From the NCBI RefSeq assembly GCF_900188175.1, contig NZ_FZOQ01000023.1, forward strand, positions 20,760-84,759: 64,000 nucleotides of DNA. The letters are read 5' to 3'. This DNA comes from Pontibacter ummariensis (GTDB taxonomy: Bacteria; Bacteroidota; Bacteroidia; Cytophagales; Hymenobacteraceae). A model generated the notes under the pieces. It saw only the letters and a program-made list of their open reading frames with translations, ran no database searches and was not told where the DNA came from. This document shows positions 1-7,534 of the stretch, one piece after another. Made by a program: the position numbers and the translations under genes. Within the stretch, counting starts at the first letter, position 1; every line of letters begins with the position of its first letter.

Positions 1-303
1 CTGGTATAGGAGCAAGTATTTTGCCAGAAACAGAAGAAAGAAGAGAAACAGTAAAAAGGGTAGCTTTTAAGGGATGTCCCACCATAGTTCTTGTTTCCTT
101 CTTTGCATCAACTCCCTTTTGCTTTCGTAAGCTTTCAAGTTGCATCCAAATAGATCGCGCAGTAGTAACAGATCTTGCTGTAAAATACCGTTGCCTTATT
201 CCGTCTTTAAGCTTCGTGAACACAGGGCCTGTAGGCTCAGTTCCAACCTCTGTACTTCTGTTTTCCTCTCAAAGTCTTATCTTAGCCCTTAAAACCTTTC
301 GCT
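1..303. other. Leader region without a convincing gene
   Basis: About 300 bases at the left edge before the symporter. A frame open from 21 to 380 starts with TTG, has no recognisable domain and runs into the symporter in another frame, so I do not call it. No exact TAnnTTTG motif with a partner TTTG was found here. The region probably contains the symporter promoter and leader. Confidence 0.5.
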
Positions 304-1710
304 ATGCTGATACTCTTTGTGCTGCTTTACCTGCTCCTGAACATCGGGGTGGGCGTTTGGGCATCGAGACGGGTACATAACACAACGGACTTTCTGCTGG
401 CAGGCCGCCAACTACCCTTTTACATTTCCACGGCAGTGGTGTTTGCGACCTGGTTTGGCTCCGAAACCTTGCTGGGCGCCTCGTCGGAGTTTGCCGCCCA
501 TGGCCTGCTTGGCGTGATAGAAGATCCCTTCGGGGCTGCGCTGTGCCTGGTACTGGTCGGCCTGTTCTTCTCCAAAAAGCTCTACCGCATGAACCTGCTG
601 ACCATGGGCGACTATTACCGCGTCCGCTACAACCGGACAACCGAACAAATAGCAGCCTTCTTTATGATCATCTCCTATTTCGGATGGATAGCCGCTCAGA
701 TGGTCGCCCTGGGCATCGTAATGAATCAGGTATTCGGCATTTCCACACCAGCAGGTATCTGCATCGGGAGCTTTATAGTGGTAGGCTATACTTTCCTGGG
801 CGGGATGTGGTCTGTATCGGTTACAGACTTTGTACAGACAGTCATGATCATCGGCGGGCTGATTTTTATCTCCTGGGAGCTGATACAGGAAGCACCCTTG
901 CATCGGGTGACAGCCACATTACCTGCTGATTTCTTTCGGTTTGTACCAGAGCAACGGAACAGCGTGAGCTGGCTGAACTACTTTGCTCTCTGGATCACGA
1001 TCGGGCTCGGCTCTATCCCCCAGCAGGACGTTTTTCAGCGGGTGATGTCCGCAAAGTCGGAGGGGATAGCAGTGGCTGCATCTATTGGAGCTGGCTTCCT
1101 GTACCTGACCGTAGCTTTTATGCCCCTGATGCTGGCCCTGTACGCCAAACTGTTATACCCGGAGCTGATGCAGGAAGACGCCCAGTTGCTGGTGCCGGGC
1201 CTTATCCTCCGCTCCTCCTCTCTTGTGGTGCAAGTGCTCTTTTTCGGTGCCCTGATCTCGGCAATTATCAGCACGGCAAGTGGCGGTATACTGGCCCCTG
1301 CCTCCATCCTGAGCGAAAACATGCTGCGCCCACTTCTAAAGAACCTGGATGATGACAAGTTACTACTCCTGTCGCGCATCAGCGTTTTAGTAGTAGCCGC
1401 AGTCTCTTTAGGAATGGCCCTGACGCAAAGCAACATTTATGAACTGGTGAGCGAATCGTCTGCTCTGAGCCTGGTGAGCCTTTTTGTACCACTCGTAGCC
1501 GGTATGTTCTGGCGCAAAACCAACGCAGCCGGGGCCGTAGCATCTATGTTGTTAGGCATGGGCGTGTGGCTGTTGGCACTTTACCAGGAAACGGAGATAA
1601 ACCCGATGCTCTACGGCCTGGCAGGCAGCATTGCGGGGCTGTTTCTGGGACAGCCCATGGGCAGAAAGGTTGAACAGGGAAAAGAACTGGAGCATCACCA
1701 TATATCATAG
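304..1710 (+). CDS. Sodium:solute symporter (SSS family)
   Basis: Integral inner-membrane transporter, 468 residues, within the usual length of the SSS (SLC5-like) family, which couples Na+ entry to uptake of a small solute. Roughly 12-13 hydrophobic segments are visible from residue 1 to about 455. The N-terminal part has the family-typical stretch with TDFLLAGRQLP near residues 28-38 and FGSETLLGASSEF near 51-63. A cytoplasmic loop rich in Lys/Arg and the motif MGDYYRVRYN follows around residue 100. The ATG at 304 begins directly with a membrane segment, as in relatives. The C-terminus ends in a charged His-containing tail. The substrate cannot be read from the sequence; the neighbours (a small hypothetical protein and a lipoprotein) give no hint. 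Confidence 0.85.
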   Translation: MLILFVLLYLLLNIGVGVWASRRVHNTTDFLLAGRQLPFYISTAVVFATWFGSETLLGASSEFAAHGLLGVIEDPFGAALCLVLVGLFFSKKLYRMNLLTMGDYYRVRYNRTTEQIAAFFMIISYFGWIAAQMVALGIVMNQVFGISTPAGICIGSFIVVGYTFLGGMWSVSVTDFVQTVMIIGGLIFISWELIQEAPLHRVTATLPADFFRFVPEQRNSVSWLNYFALWITIGLGSIPQQDVFQRVMSAKSEGIAVAASIGAGFLYLTVAFMPLMLALYAKLLYPELMQEDAQLLVPGLILRSSSLVVQVLFFGALISAIISTASGGILAPASILSENMLRPLLKNLDDDKLLLLSRISVLVVAAVSLGMALTQSNIYELVSESSALSLVSLFVPLVAGMFWRKTNAAGAVASMLLGMGVWLLALYQETEINPMLYGLAGSIAGLFLGQPMGRKVEQGKELEHHHIS

Positions 1711-1733
1711 CCTGGCTCATGCACCCGCACAGG

Positions 1734-1764
1734 TTTGCCTCTGTTCTTTTTATACCATACCTTG
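1734..1764 (+). promoter_or_regulatory. Weak candidate promoter
   Basis: TTTG at 1734-1737 is followed after 20 bases by TACCTTG at 1758-1764, a near match to the Bacteroidota TTTG-N(19-21)-TAnnTTTG arrangement. It lies about 25 bases before the ATG at 1790. The -7 element is imperfect, so this is only suggestive. Confidence 0.25.
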
Positions 1765-1789
1765 CAACAAGTACTTTTTAACAGGTTGT

Positions 1790-2254
1790 ATGCCCTTATC
1801 AGGTTTAAGGCAGGACATTATTTATAGCACACCGGAATTACTTGTATGCGTGTATCCTTCGCTGCAACTGTTGGTAATACAGGCCAATGGCTTTGTACCT
1901 TCGGCTGTCTACCGGGAAGGACTCACCCGTGCCACCGACACAGCCATAGAACAGAGGCTATTGTACTGGCTGGTGAATAACAAAGCAGGAGGCATTATTA
2001 CGCCAGCCGATCAGATATGGGCAAACGAAGAGCACGCCCCGTACTTAGGGTCCCACTCCTGCATCAGAAAGATGGCCTTTATCGAACCTGGAGATCTGCA
2101 CAGCAAGCTGATCCTGGAAGACATGATGGACAAGGCACGGGATATTTACCCCTTCGCGATGCAGTTCTTCGAAGAAGTGCAGGATGCACTAGAATGGTTT
2201 ACCGATACCTCCAGCATTAGCTTTCACCAGCACTTCTCGACAGGCTTCCATTGA
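1790..2254 (+). CDS. Hypothetical protein, possible STAS/SEC14-like fold
   Basis: A 154-residue soluble protein. The frame is open further upstream into the symporter gene, but the ATG at 1790 gives a sensible N-terminus that starts after the symporter ends. The pattern of alternating hydrophobic strands (LLVCVYPSLQLLVIQANGF, residues about 12-30) followed by helices, and the IYPFAMQFFEEVQDALEWF helix near the end, resembles small Cytophagales proteins that are often placed near the SpoIIAA/STAS fold. That assignment is a weak inference. There is no signal peptide or membrane segment. Function unknown. Confidence 0.6.
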   Translation: MPLSGLRQDIIYSTPELLVCVYPSLQLLVIQANGFVPSAVYREGLTRATDTAIEQRLLYWLVNNKAGGIITPADQIWANEEHAPYLGSHSCIRKMAFIEPGDLHSKLILEDMMDKARDIYPFAMQFFEEVQDALEWFTDTSSISFHQHFSTGFH

Positions 2255-2276
2255 TGCGCCTGCACTTTTTAGCTCC

Positions 2277-2867
2277 TTACCCTGGTGCCCCTACCTTAAT
2301 ATAAGCCGGTACCTCCAGGTCCCCTATGGGCATTTCTACCGTCGGCTTAATCTGGAAGGTTAGGTTCTGGCGCAGGTCTTTCTTCTTGGCAAGCAGCGTC
2401 ATCAGCTTCGATAAACCTTCGTAGTTGCGCAGCCCCTCCTCCTCTACCATTGTGACGGTTGTCTGCAAGGGCAGCTTGTTAAGCCCCTGGTGCAGTTCCA
2501 TCGGTTCTTCCACCACACCCTGCAGGGTGGCCTTGCCATCCACCAGTAACTGCCATTTCATTTGGCTAATGGTCATCTGATGTGCTGTTTCTGGCTCTGG
2601 CATGTGTACTTGCAAGTACAGTGTGGAGCTGGCTTCAAGCGTATTATTAGAGACAGAGGCGAGCAGGCTGTCCCCCTCACTGGTCGTAAAGTCCTCAGGG
2701 CCGCGCTTCTGCATCACATCGATGCCGTTCAACTCCAGGTCATGCACCTCCTGTAGGCTGTACTTCGCCTCGGAAAAGGCTTTCAAGTCACTGACCTGCC
2801 TGCACCCCACACCCGTTAGAAATACGGCTAGCAACAAGGCCAGGCCGATCTTGCTACGCTTCATCAT
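2277..2867 (-). CDS. Lipoprotein, LEA type 2-like
   Basis: A 196-residue predicted outer-envelope lipoprotein. The tandem ATGs at 2867 and 2864 are preceded by an AGGAAG-type site, so I place the start here rather than at the longer frame start at 2915. The signal segment ends in the lipobox LTGVGC, giving a lipidated Cys at about residue 22 of the mature start. The body is a beta-rich domain of about 150 residues with VDGKATLQGVVEEPMEL and a terminal VPAYIKV strand, reminiscent of LEA-2/WHy immunoglobulin-like domains. That similarity is by eye only. No enzyme motif is visible. It is transcribed alone, after a terminator that closes the dehydrogenase operon. Confidence 0.7.
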   Translation of the reverse strand: MMKRSKIGLALLLAVFLTGVGCRQVSDLKAFSEAKYSLQEVHDLELNGIDVMQKRGPEDFTTSEGDSLLASVSNNTLEASSTLYLQVHMPEPETAHQMTISQMKWQLLVDGKATLQGVVEEPMELHQGLNKLPLQTTVTMVEEEGLRNYEGLSKLMTLLAKKKDLRQNLTFQIKPTVEMPIGDLEVPAYIKVGAPG

Positions 2868-2936
2868 GCACCTTCTTCCTTCTGTCATGTTACGCTCTCC
2901 ATGCAAAATACACACCAGCTGTTGTGGTTAAGCGAA

Positions 2937-2944
2937 CAAAAGTA
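2937..2944 (-). promoter_or_regulatory. Candidate -7 element for the lipoprotein gene
   Basis: The minus strand reads TACTTTTG, an exact TAnnTTTG match, about 70 bases before the ATG at 2867. No clear TTTG lies 19-21 bases further upstream because that position falls in the terminator stem. Moderate to low confidence. Confidence 0.35.
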
Positions 2945-2975
2945 AAAAGGGGAGCTAGCCCTAGTTCCCCTTTTT
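2944..2975 (-). terminator. Hairpin terminator after the dehydrogenase operon
   Basis: AAAAAGGGGA at 2944-2953 pairs with TCCCCTTTTT at 2966-2975, and an inner CTAG/CTAG pairing extends the stem. On the minus strand the 3' arm is the U-rich one. It lies 30 bases after the stop of the alcohol dehydrogenase gene. Confidence 0.75.
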
Positions 2976-3004
2976 ATTAAGCTGTAAAATATCGGCGTAA
3001 CCCC

Positions 3005-4174
3005 TTAGGGCGTAAACACGACCCGCATGCAGTTATCGGTCTTCTTCTTAAACATCTGGTAACCTTCCGGCCCCTGGTCCAGGGTCCACTTGTGTGTGAG
3101 GATATAGGAAGGGTCTACTTTCCCCTGTGCTACTATGTCGAGCAGTTCCGGAATGTAGCGCTGCCCGTGCTGTTGTCCCATCCGGAAGGTGAGTGCCTTG
3201 TTCATGGCCGGGCCCATCGGAAACTTGTCCAGCAGCCCCCCATACACGCCCACAATGGATAGCGTGCCTCCTTTGCGGCAAGCCATGATCGCCTGGCGCA
3301 GCACAGCTGGCCGGCCTGTCTCGATCCGAAGTGTTTGCTTTACTTTATCATAGTACTCTTCCACACCTGTGGTATGTGCCTCCAGCCCTACAGCGTCTAT
3401 GCAACGGTCTGGGCCGCGCCCTCCGGTCATCTCTTTCAAGGCTTCCAGAACATCGACCTTTTCATAGTTCAAAACCTCTGCTTTGCCTTGCTCTTTGGCT
3501 GTTTGCAGCCTGTCTTCGAAGCGGTCTATCGCGATCACACGGCCGGCACCTAACAGGTAAGCACTGCGGATCGCCATCTGGCCCACACCACCACAACCCC
3601 AAACGGCCACCGTGTCGCCGGGCTCTATGCCACACATGTCCGCTGCCATGAACCCTGTTGGGAAGGCATCGCTCACAAATACCAGCGATTCATCCGGCAG
3701 GCCCTCTGGCACTTTAAAGGCACCCTGATCGGCAAAAGGTACCCGTATGTACTCGGCATGGCTGCCGGCATAACCGCCAAAGGCATGGGAGTAACCGAAA
3801 ATACCAGCCGTAGCATAACCGAAAGCCTTATCCAGGTATTCCGGCTTTGTGTTAGAGTTATCGCAGAGCGACCAATCGTTATCGAGGCAGTGCGCACAGC
3901 CGCCGCACCCAATAATGGAGCAAACGACGACCCTGTCGCCTTTTTTAAACTTCTTCACGCCAGACCCTGTCTCTACAACCTCACCTATAAACTCATGCCC
4001 GATAATATCACCGGCTTTCATGGTAGGCACATAGCCATCCAGCAGGTGTAGGTCCGAGCCGCAGACAGAGGACATGGTTACCCGCACAATGGCGTCTTTC
4101 GGGTTCAGGATCGAGGGGTCAGGGACCCGCTCCACGCGCAAGTCATTGACCCCATTCCAGCATAATGCTTTCAT
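3005..4174 (-). CDS. Zinc-dependent alcohol dehydrogenase
   Basis: Medium-chain NAD(P)-dependent dehydrogenase of 389 residues, of the subgroup annotated as glutathione-dependent formaldehyde dehydrogenase-like or formaldehyde dismutase-like. Catalytic zinc ligands are expected at Cys38 (in SSVCGSD), His60 and Glu61 (GHE). The structural zinc site is Cys90, Cys93, Cys96 and Cys104. The Rossmann motif WGCGGVGQ is near residues 193-200. An insertion before CRKGG (about residues 265-290) is typical of this subgroup. It is the second gene of an operon with the SRPBCC protein 46 bases upstream, a pairing seen in other soil bacteria. Likely role: oxidation of short alcohols or aldehydes under stress; the true substrate cannot be determined here. 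Confidence 0.9.
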   Translation of the reverse strand: MKALCWNGVNDLRVERVPDPSILNPKDAIVRVTMSSVCGSDLHLLDGYVPTMKAGDIIGHEFIGEVVETGSGVKKFKKGDRVVVCSIIGCGGCAHCLDNDWSLCDNSNTKPEYLDKAFGYATAGIFGYSHAFGGYAGSHAEYIRVPFADQGAFKVPEGLPDESLVFVSDAFPTGFMAADMCGIEPGDTVAVWGCGGVGQMAIRSAYLLGAGRVIAIDRFEDRLQTAKEQGKAEVLNYEKVDVLEALKEMTGGRGPDRCIDAVGLEAHTTGVEEYYDKVKQTLRIETGRPAVLRQAIMACRKGGTLSIVGVYGGLLDKFPMGPAMNKALTFRMGQQHGQRYIPELLDIVAQGKVDPSYILTHKWTLDQGPEGYQMFKKKTDNCMRVVFTP

Positions 4175-4220
4175 AATTTGTTTTCATTTTGTGTAGGAAC
4201 AAAGAAAAAGACAGCCGGCT

Positions 4221-4970
4221 TTAACGCCGTCCGGAGGGTTGCCCCTCTATGGTGGGTACCTCCCCGGTTTCCAAAAGTTGTTTGAAGGCGTGTAAGTCCT
4301 GCTTTACCATCTGCTCAAAGGCTGGGTTCAGCAGCTTGGCCACGCCACCTCCTACATCTCCTGCAGGCGGACGATACGAAATAGTAGCCTGCACCACGGT
4401 ACCTCTTTCCCCAATGGCATCCACAAAAGCTACTTCGCCGGCGTTATCAATGTCTGAGCCGGGTAAAGACCGCCAGGCTAGCAGAGTATCTGTTTCCTCC
4501 TTCACTAAATCTGCGTCCCATTCCACAACGCCCACCCCCTTCGGCAACTTGGCTACCCAGTGCGAGCGCTTCGGCCCCAATTGCTGTACATCCTTTAGAT
4601 GGCTCATAAACCTGGGCAGGTTTTCCAACTGGCGCCAGAACGCGTACACTTCCGCCCGAGGGCGGTTAATGGTGAGGCTGCTGGTGATCTCAATCGCCAC
4701 GTCCTCTTTCCCCGCCGTGTTGCGACCAGTGGCATCGTTAATTGGGCAGTACCCTGTCACCCCTCTAAAGATGAGCGACCCACCGGCCAGCGCCAGGGCA
4801 ACGCCAACTTTGTCGGACCGGCGCATGCCATAATATACCATCAAGGCACCTCCTATTGTGGAGGCCATGCGTTCTTTTGTCCCTACATTAATCCGGCTGG
4901 ACCCGGTAGATGGGGGAGAGATGCGCGCTGTGCGCAGAATCTCGGACAGTCTAGAATCGTAAGTATCCAT
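4221..4970 (-). CDS. DUF2892/SRPBCC two-domain protein
   Basis: A 249-residue protein starting at ATG 4970; a TTG six bases upstream is in frame but less likely. Residues about 28-75 form a DUF2892 (YgaP-like) membrane hairpin beginning INVGTKERMAST and including TGYCPIND. Residues about 90-235 match the SRPBCC/cyclase-dehydrase fold (AEVYAFWRQLENLPRFMSHL), which forms a hydrophobic ligand cavity. It should sit on the inner membrane with the SRPBCC domain in the cytoplasm. It is the first gene of an operon with the zinc alcohol dehydrogenase. The fusion and its neighbour suggest handling of a small hydrophobic compound; that is inference. Confidence 0.85.
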   Translation of the reverse strand: MDTYDSRLSEILRTARISPPSTGSSRINVGTKERMASTIGGALMVYYGMRRSDKVGVALALAGGSLIFRGVTGYCPINDATGRNTAGKEDVAIEITSSLTINRPRAEVYAFWRQLENLPRFMSHLKDVQQLGPKRSHWVAKLPKGVGVVEWDADLVKEETDTLLAWRSLPGSDIDNAGEVAFVDAIGERGTVVQATISYRPPAGDVGGGVAKLLNPAFEQMVKQDLHAFKQLLETGEVPTIEGQPSGRR

Positions 4971-5156
4971 AGTCAAAAATTTATTCTTGGATACGGTGCT
5001 TTTAACACATGCCGTTGCTACTGTGCCTATTTATATTGGTAAGCCTACTTAATAATAACGCAAAAAGGCAGCTCCCACTAGTGCAGAAGCCATCCTCGCT
5101 TTCTCTTTTGCAGACAACGCTATAGCCGGGGAGGAGAGGTAAACCCCTCAGAACAG

Positions 5157-6320
5157 TTAATTTACCTGCCGCTGCAGCCGGTATATTTTGCCTCCTCTGC
5201 CATAGCGCAAAAGCAACAGCTCGTTGTGCTGGTCCTGCCCGAAGGAAGAGACAGGAAAACCGGTGGTTAGCAGCAAAGTATTGGCTGCTTTTGTACCGTC
5301 CTCGTTCAGCGTTAAGGCCCAGACCTTGCCGCTGGCATAGTCGGCATAGATATACTTGCCCTGCAGTTCTGGTATGGCCTTCCCCCGGTACACAAAGCCC
5401 CCTGTTACCGAGACACCATCCGCATGGGTGTACTCATGCACGGGTTGAATCAGGCCGGTTTGGTCACAATTAGAGGAAGGGTTATAGCAGTCAGAGCCCT
5501 CCATGATGCGCCAACCATAATTTCCCCCCTTCTCAATAATGTCGATTTCCTCCAGCTTGTTTTGCCCTACATCCGCTGCCCACAAGCGGCCTGTTTCCTT
5601 ATCAAAAGAGATCTTCCAGGGGTTGCGCAGTCCATAAGCATAGATTTCCTCGCGGTACCCCTGTTGGTTATTAGCAAAAGGATTATCAGCGGGGATACCG
5701 TACGGCCGAGTACCGAAGGTGGTATTCACGTCGATGCGGAGAATCTTACCGAGCAGGCTCTTCCTGTCCTGAGCGTTGTTCTGCGGATCGCCGCCACTGC
5801 CACCATCCCCAACTGCAATATATAAATAGCCATCAGGGCCAAAAGTTATTTTACCTCCGTTGTGATTACGATACGGCTGCCGGTACGTCAGCAGCACCTC
5901 TTCGCTGTTCGGATCAACCTTCCCCCTATTGCCAGGTGTTTCCTTGAACTGGGAGATCCTGGTCTGGAGAGGATTGTCAGTCGTGTAGTTGACGTAAAAG
6001 TAGCCGTTATTTTCGTAGTCGGGGTGGAAAGCCAGGCCCAGCAATCCCATCTCCCCACCAGCCTCTACTCTGTCCGAAATATCGAGGAACAGGTTGGGCC
6101 TGGCGGTTTTATCAGCACTCTCAGAGAGCCAGAAGATTTTCCCCTGCTGATCGAGTACATACAGACGGCCTGTCCCCTCTTTCATCCAAACAGCCTCTAC
6201 CGGCCGGTCGAACCCGAGGTTTGAATAGGCTTCCTTTAACTCGTATTGGGCATCAGCTGTTCCTGCACATCCCATCAATAATAACATGGCCAGAAGTTGG
6301 GGTAAGTAATGTAACCGCAT
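5157..6320 (-). CDS. PQQ-dependent sugar dehydrogenase lipoprotein
   Basis: A 387-residue secreted lipoprotein of the glucose/sorbosone dehydrogenase (GSDH, six-bladed beta-propeller) family. The signal ends in the lipobox LLLMGC, with Cys18 lipidated. Family signatures are RNHNGGKITFGPDGYLYIAVGD, where the His is the expected catalytic residue, then GDGGSGGDPQNNAQ, then YGLRNPWKISFD and GGNYGWRIMEG. Relatives oxidise aldoses with pyrroloquinoline quinone and Ca2+ in the periplasm, although many in this family have unknown substrates. The gene stands alone on the minus strand. No PQQ biosynthesis genes occur in the window, so whether it is active as a PQQ enzyme is unproven. Confidence 0.85.
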   Translation of the reverse strand: MRLHYLPQLLAMLLLMGCAGTADAQYELKEAYSNLGFDRPVEAVWMKEGTGRLYVLDQQGKIFWLSESADKTARPNLFLDISDRVEAGGEMGLLGLAFHPDYENNGYFYVNYTTDNPLQTRISQFKETPGNRGKVDPNSEEVLLTYRQPYRNHNGGKITFGPDGYLYIAVGDGGSGGDPQNNAQDRKSLLGKILRIDVNTTFGTRPYGIPADNPFANNQQGYREEIYAYGLRNPWKISFDKETGRLWAADVGQNKLEEIDIIEKGGNYGWRIMEGSDCYNPSSNCDQTGLIQPVHEYTHADGVSVTGGFVYRGKAIPELQGKYIYADYASGKVWALTLNEDGTKAANTLLLTTGFPVSSFGQDQHNELLLLRYGRGGKIYRLQRQVN

Positions 6321-6573
6321 AGAGATAAGAAGTTAATTTTCAGATAGTAAGTACTAGCAACTCATACGATGCGTTACAGACAAAAGCCAAAGGAAGTATC
6401 ATGAATAGATGTAGCCACCGAAGCACGGAGATTCCGGCTTTAAAGCCTAAGTATTTCAGAACCAAACCCTAGTACCCGTTTCTCTCTGAGAAGCAGGAAG
6501 CCTTGCGCTACCTGCCTTAAACTGTTAATTCGAAATCTAACCTAACCTTTAATTTCCCAATAAGCACCCTTTT

Positions 6574-7467
6574 ATGCTCTTACTGTATCCGACTTCAGGC
6601 AAGCCCTTGAAGCCTGGTAGCAAGTTAATTTGCCTCCTCTTACTTTTTATCTTCTGCCTTCCGGCATGGGCACAATCGCCCCTTTTAACCCCAGATGTTC
6701 CTGACCGGCACCAACCGATCTATGCCGATACAAGCCAGGCGCTATCCGGCTTCCCCTTCAGGACCCTTTCCCCTGAACAACCGGGCTTCGTAAGAACCGC
6801 GGCCCTGGCAGCAGCAGGGGCCGGTTTGTGGGCAGCAACGTATGCGTTTCTTGATGAGCCTTTGCAGCAGCTCTCCCAAAGCAGCCGCAGCACTACAACA
6901 AATGCCATAGCCCGTACGGTAGAGCCGCTCGGACGCCCCTCTAATGCGGTATCAATAGCTGGTGCACTAGCAGTGGGAGGGCTTTTACTGAAAAAGCAAA
7001 AGTTACAACGGGCAGGCCTCATTGGGATGGGAAGTGTGATGGCAAGCGCTGTCGCCACAAACGCCCTGAAAAACACCTTTCACAGGCACCGGCCAAGTGC
7101 AACGGCAGAAAATCATGTCTTTGATGGGATGGTGCGGGACAATGACAATACTTCGCTGCCCTCTTCACACACGGCCACCGCTTTTGCATTGGCTACTTCT
7201 GTGGCAACAGCTTATAAAGGACATAAATGGGTGCCACCGGTAGCTTATGGTGTGGCATCGCTGGTTGGGCTGTCCCGCATCCACGACAACGCCCATTGGG
7301 CAACAGATGTAGTAGCAGGTGCCGCCGTAGGCTATTTTACGGCTAAAGGAGTAACTTACCTGTACGATGTGGTCAACCAAAAACTTAACATCCGAAAGCA
7401 GCGGTTATTGCTAGCCCCGCAGGTAGGATTGAAGTCAGGAGGCCTCAACGCTACCCTCGTTTTCTAG
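6574..7467 (+). CDS. PAP2-family phosphatase
   Basis: A 297-residue membrane protein of the type 2 phosphatidic acid phosphatase superfamily. A signal-like segment covers residues about 18-33. The three phosphatase motifs are intact: Lys166...Arg173-Pro174 (KNTFHRHRP), SLPSSHT with His199, and SRIHDNAHWATD with Arg235, His241 and Asp245. The active site should face the periplasm, acting on lipid phosphates such as phosphatidic acid or undecaprenyl pyrophosphate. The long N-terminal extension (residues 34-75) is common in Bacteroidota members. The gene is convergent with tex and ends before a strong shared terminator. Confidence 0.9.
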   Translation: MLLLYPTSGKPLKPGSKLICLLLLFIFCLPAWAQSPLLTPDVPDRHQPIYADTSQALSGFPFRTLSPEQPGFVRTAALAAAGAGLWAATYAFLDEPLQQLSQSSRSTTTNAIARTVEPLGRPSNAVSIAGALAVGGLLLKKQKLQRAGLIGMGSVMASAVATNALKNTFHRHRPSATAENHVFDGMVRDNDNTSLPSSHTATAFALATSVATAYKGHKWVPPVAYGVASLVGLSRIHDNAHWATDVVAGAAVGYFTAKGVTYLYDVVNQKLNIRKQRLLLAPQVGLKSGGLNATLVF

Positions 7468-7487
7468 CCAGGCCGCAGGGCATAAAC

Positions 7488-7522
7488 AAAAAGGGGCTGC
7501 ACTTACCGTGCAGCCCCTTTTT
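7488..7522. terminator. Strong bidirectional terminator
   Basis: AAAAAGGGGCTGCAC at 7488-7502 and GTGCAGCCCCTTTTT at 7508-7522 form a perfect 15-bp stem with a 5-base loop. Both arms give U-runs on their own strand, so it serves both the phosphatase gene and the convergent tex gene. Confidence 0.9.
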
Positions 7523-7534
7523 GTTTGCCTAATG

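Noticed and set aside
21..380. 119-codon plus-strand frame at the left edge
   Set aside because: TTG start, no domain, runs into the symporter gene in another frame; reads like noncoding sequence.
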